Below, piece by piece: positions 19,707-22,609 of a DNA stretch of 22,609 bases. The notes beneath the pieces were generated by a model that was not told where the DNA came from, did not search any database, and was given only the letters and a program-made list of their open reading frames with translations. The position numbers and the translations under genes are program-made. Numbering within the stretch: the first letter of the stretch is position 1; the number at the start of each line of letters is the position of its first letter. Source of the stretch: a virus; IMG/VR virus record IMGVR_UViG_3300042361_000297, positions 1 to 22,609 of that record; one strand, 5' to 3'.

Positions 19707-22609
19707 TTACACCTGCAGCGCGATTGCTCTCAGTTCCTTAAACTTAGGAACTACAGAACTATTGTTGGAGAACATGACAATCTTAATTGCCATTTTGTCA
19801 AATTTGGTATAAGTCGCACCCGAATACATGTATGTGAAGGGTTCATCTTCTAGTTCGTCAACTTTATTTGCCTTTGGTATTTTATATTCATACTCAACAA
19901 ATCCAGCAGCGGCAGTAGAACTTAGTGGCGATACACTTGTCTCTAGTTCTACCCAATCAAGATCTTCAAAGTTTCTAGAGTCTGATGCATTCTGCAACTT
20001 AGCATATATTCTTGCTGAAGTTCCTGCTGGTAGATAATTACTCAGATAGACCCTCAAATCTTCTGAGTTACCATCAAGATTAACTCGGCGCGAAATATAT
20101 TTAGAACTTGCAGTACCAACATTAGTATCTTCATCTCTATTACCATCATCTGAATTGATGAAGTTAGAAATACAAATCAATGAACACTTTCTAAGATCGA
20201 TCACAGGAGAAACTGTATCAGTCATTGTTTTCATACCAAATCGAAGATTCATTGACTTATTGCCACCAAGATCCTCAGTCTCGTTTGATTTTGAGAAAAT
20301 TGCTGCTTCTGTTAGGATGTCATTTGTTTCACCAAACGTTAGTCGCTCATATGTATTTCCTGCACCAGATGCTCCAGTTGCAGTCTTAGCATAAGTCCAA
20401 ACACCCGTAGTTGGCGTGAAGTCCATGTAACCGATATTAGTCTGGATAGAGTTGATCAGTTTATTTTCGACTTCAGCAACTGTAGTTTTGATTGTTCCGT
20501 TTGTGATTATATCTGCAGCAGCAAATTCGCCTTCTTGTACAACAATCTTCAGAACGTTATGCAACGGATCATATTGCTTAACATAACCATACTTTGTGTC
20601 TTCTTCAGATCCTAGAACGTAAACCTTTTCACCAGCAGCGAACTTGGTCGGGGTCACTGCATCATTAGAAACAAGAAGCATCTGCTCTGAAAGTGCAAGA
20701 TAGTCATAGTTAGAATTCTGGAACTTGGCAGTCGAGATAACTGATGTATCAAAGATTGCGCGATACAGAGTAAACTTTATATCTTCTGCTTGCTTTTCGC
20801 TCCATGTGCGATTGTTTGCAGAAGTGAACAGCATACCAACATTTGGTTGTTCTGAAATTCTCTTAGAAGTACCTACTTCATTTTCACCAATTTCAGAAAC
20901 CCATGTAGTATATCCAGGATCGTTACCTGCAGGCAGAAGAACGAAACAATATTCTGTATTGTTTTGCAGATATACTGGTGATGGGAATGTGAAGCGAGTT
21001 TCTGCGAATGTTACTACACCTGCCAGATTTTCAGTCGATACAGCAACATCGTCTGCATTCAAAGTAACTTCGCCGAATGGAAGAACCTTCTCCGATGGGA
21101 ATCCGTTAATCATCTCACGAAGTTGTAGAGTAATTGGTGCAGTTCCCCTGCTTCTGAAGTATACATCCAGACCAGTTGCGAATGTTCCAAATGGCATACC
21201 ATCGACAAAGAAACTTTGTGCGAGTGGATCTAATGCTCCAAAAGGACCAATACCAAAGAACCCAAGATTTCCAAAATCTATTCCAAAATCTGGGAACCCA
21301 TTATCGTCGAAATTAAACTCTACCAACTCAGGTTCTGCTGGTGGTCCAGGAGGAGGAGGAGGCGGAGGTGGTGGTGGCGCTGGTGGTATAATTGGAGGAA
21401 CTGGAACTTCCCTCTCAATAACAATAGTGGGATTGTTAGTAATATTAGTAACTTCTTCCACCAGAGTAATATTATTGACCACTGTATTTACCACATTTGT
21501 AGTATTAACAAGTGTTGTATTATTAGTGACGTTAGAAACGTTTGTAGTATTGTTAACAGTTGTAAAGGTATTATTTACTGTAGTGTTCTGAATTGTTCCT
21601 ACTGTTCTCTCACCAATACGATTTGTTGTAGTATTGTTTTCTGTTACCGAACGTGAATCGCTAACATTGGTAAACGCAATATTTGCCTCTCTAGTAGAGA
21701 CAACAGTTCCTTCAACAACCTGCGAGAGACCGTTAGCAGAGAATGAATTTGTGGCAGAAGTTGTAACGAATGGAGATCTGTTAAACGGATCATCACAAAC
21801 TCTGAAATTCTTAGTTCCAACTCTGAATGTATTCGCAGGGATTCTAAACTGGATCGCCAGTTCTCCGTTGTCATCAGTAACCAAAGGTGCACCATAAACA
21901 CCCGTTGGACCAGCAATAGCATATGCAGAATATTCTGCTGGATCAGTCGGTGATGCAGTTAGAGCAGCACTTGATAGTGGGCGACAGTGCGCAGATACAT
22001 CAATACCATCGAAGAATGGATAGATTCTTGTATCTGGTTTTAGTCTTTTAGTTTTAACTGTAATTGTAACGCTTCTCATATATGGAATTATAGAAGCATT
22101 TGTTACACGATTACCAAGATCTTTCGTCGTAGTTTGCGGAGTGACACCCATAGTCACACCTTGACGTGTTTGACGCTGCGTGGTAGTAGTAGTTGAGATC
22201 TGAATTTGCTCTTGGAAAAGAGTATCACCAGAAACTCTAGTTTGTCCGCCTGTCGTAGTTGTATCGGTAGAAATCGAGCGACCAGTTACGATATCCTGCC
22301 AGTCATTCCATTGAGTTCCCCATGCATTTGCCATAGCAGCAAAGTTATCATAGTTACCATCAAAGTTTACTGCAAGGTCAGGAAGAACCGCAGTATCAGT
22401 CCAGTTATCGACTGGTGGATCAAGAGTCATGTCACCAATGTAATTGAATAGAAGTTCGCCTACGCAATTTCTTGATTTCGAGGCAAATTTATTCTGAGTA
22501 AGAACACCATAGTTATATGGAAGTGTTAGAAGATCGCCTGTCTTTTTTACGCCAATAGAATTTGCAGAATCAAAAATTAGATCAACATTTTCGATATTAA
22601 AGTAAGGAC
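19707..22609 (-). CDS. Large virion structural protein with polyproline hinge (5' end outside window)
   Basis: The frame is open to the window edge, giving at least 966 residues. The ATG at 22430 is internal, because upstream codons (LLTLPYNYGVLTQNKFAS, then NYIGD) read on without a stop and fit the family. LTLPY near the N-terminus, YIGDMTLDPPVDNW, the RSVTITVKTKRLKPDTRIYP region and DPLAQSFFVDG (about 22430-minus-numbered residues 400-410) are hallmarks of the large baseplate or tail structural proteins of cyano- and pelagimyoviruses, which I believe carry a DUF4815-like domain. A stretch of about 75 Asn/Thr/Val-rich residues is followed by VPVPPIIPPAPP and a run of ten prolines, then a Phe/Gly-rich linker. 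The C-terminal half is beta-rich. It leads the operon that ends with the giant repeat proteins. Confidence 0.82.
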   Translation of the reverse strand, partial: PYFNIENVDLIFDSANSIGVKKTGDLLTLPYNYGVLTQNKFASKSRNCVGELLFNYIGDMTLDPPVDNWTDTAVLPDLAVNFDGNYDNFAAMANAWGTQWNDWQDIVTGRSISTDTTTTGGQTRVSGDTLFQEQIQISTTTTTQRQTRQGVTMGVTPQTTTKDLGNRVTNASIIPYMRSVTITVKTKRLKPDTRIYPFFDGIDVSAHCRPLSSAALTASPTDPAEYSAYAIAGPTGVYGAPLVTDDNGELAIQFRIPANTFRVGTKNFRVCDDPFNRSPFVTTSATNSFSANGLSQVVEGTVVSTREANIAFTNVSDSRSVTENNTTTNRIGERTVGTIQNTTVNNTFTTVNNTTNVSNVTNNTTLVNTTNVVNTVVNNITLVEEVTNITNNPTIVIEREVPVPPIIPPAPPPPPPPPPPGPPAEPELVEFNFDDNGFPDFGIDFGNLGFFGIGPFGALDPLAQSFFVDGMPFGTFATGLDVYFRSRGTAPITLQLREMINGFPSEKVLPFGEVTLNADDVAVSTENLAGVVTFAETRFTFPSPVYLQNNTEYCFVLLPAGNDPGYTTWVSEIGENEVGTSKRISEQPNVGMLFTSANNRTWSEKQAEDIKFTLYRAIFDTSVISTAKFQNSNYDYLALSEQMLLVSNDAVTPTKFAAGEKVYVLGSEEDTKYGYVKQYDPLHNVLKIVVQEGEFAAADIITNGTIKTTVAEVENKLINSIQTNIGYMDFTPTTGVWTYAKTATGASGAGNTYERLTFGETNDILTEAAIFSKSNETEDLGGNKSMNLRFGMKTMTDTVSPVIDLRKCSLICISNFINSDDGNRDEDTNVGTASSKYISRRVNLDGNSEDLRVYLSNYLPAGTSARIYAKLQNASDSRNFEDLDWVELETSVSPLSSTAAAGFVEYEYKIPKANKVDELEDEPFTYMYSGATYTKFDKMAIKIVMFSNNSSVVPKFKELRAIALQV
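21339..21638 (-). repeat. Asn/Thr/Val-rich repeats and polyproline hinge
   Basis: Codons for NTTVNNTFTTVNNTTNVSNV and similar units (about 21411-21638) alternate valine or isoleucine with Asn/Thr in a regular way, as in a trimeric coil or beta-helical shaft. They are followed by a Pro-rich segment with ten prolines in a row (about 21339-21401). This separates an N-terminal half from a C-terminal half that restarts with DPLAQSFFVDG. Confidence 0.75.

Noticed and set aside
20725-21591. Long plus-strand reading frame (about 288 codons) with a polyglycine run
   Set aside because: It is the exact antisense of the large structural gene; the polyglycine is the complement of its polyproline codons, and there is no ribosome-binding site or family signature.
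1-22609. tRNA genes, integrase, transposase or attachment sites
   Set aside because: I found no cloverleaf-like segment, recombinase motif or flanking direct repeats that would support any of these.
22431-22609. Treating the ATG at 22430 as the start of the large structural gene
   Set aside because: The same frame continues without a stop to the window edge with family-like residues (LLTLPYNYG), so the true start lies outside.

Overview
The window is part of the genome of a T4-like marine myovirus (cyanophage or pelagiphage type). The best anchors are at its left end. There, adjacent minus-strand genes encode the neck proteins gp13 (741-1709) and gp14 (1-737, cut by the edge), and the gp13 sequence reads like the versions in marine cyanomyoviruses. 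The rest fits: A+T-rich DNA, tightly packed genes with TAATG and ATGA junctions, T4-type late promoters (TATAAATA), many tail-fibre-like virion proteins, and cargo genes for glycosyltransferases, a methyltransferase and a 2OG-oxygenase-like protein. The host cannot be fixed from this window. I see no tRNA, integrase, transposon, CRISPR array or origin, and no gene-free stretch longer than about 70 bp.

Layout. (1) 1-7027, minus strand, late structural block. Transcription runs leftward from a small virion protein at 7027 through five fibre-like or decoration proteins and a coiled-coil protein to gp13 and gp14. Most of these are assembled from a few recurring modules: an N-terminal QxKRS module, an Mtd-N-like RRGT module, and short C-terminal tags such as NIDGGTY. 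A late-promoter box sits at each real intergenic gap, usually on the stop codon of the gene before. (2) 7078-11254, plus strand, cargo island. Four tandem paralogous DxD glycosyltransferases overlap end to end, followed by a SAM-methyltransferase-like gene and a coiled-coil protein. A divergent promoter region (7028-7077) separates it from block 1. (3) 11242-13085, minus strand: an unrecognised gene with a TTG start, a fifth and unrelated glycosyltransferase, and the oxygenase-like protein, read from a sigma70-like promoter at 13121-13149. The cargo of blocks 2 and 3 meets tail to tail with a 13-bp overlap. (4) 13155-22609, minus strand, second structural block: a large baseplate or tail structural protein with a polyproline hinge (5' end outside the window), a 75-aa coiled-coil protein, a 160-aa fibre-like protein, and two giant paralogues of 1102 and 843 aa.

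The most striking content is that last pair. They share an N-terminal domain of about 255 residues and a C-terminal tag of about 20. Between these lie roughly 820 and 560 residues of short-period Tyr/Phe-x-Gly repeats with very little other sequence. In the 843-aa protein the repeats are packed with N-x-S/T triplets, and five glycosyltransferase genes lie between the two fibre blocks. A reasonable but unproven reading is a host-recognition apparatus with rapidly evolving repeat fibres and enzymes that may decorate either the virion or the host surface.
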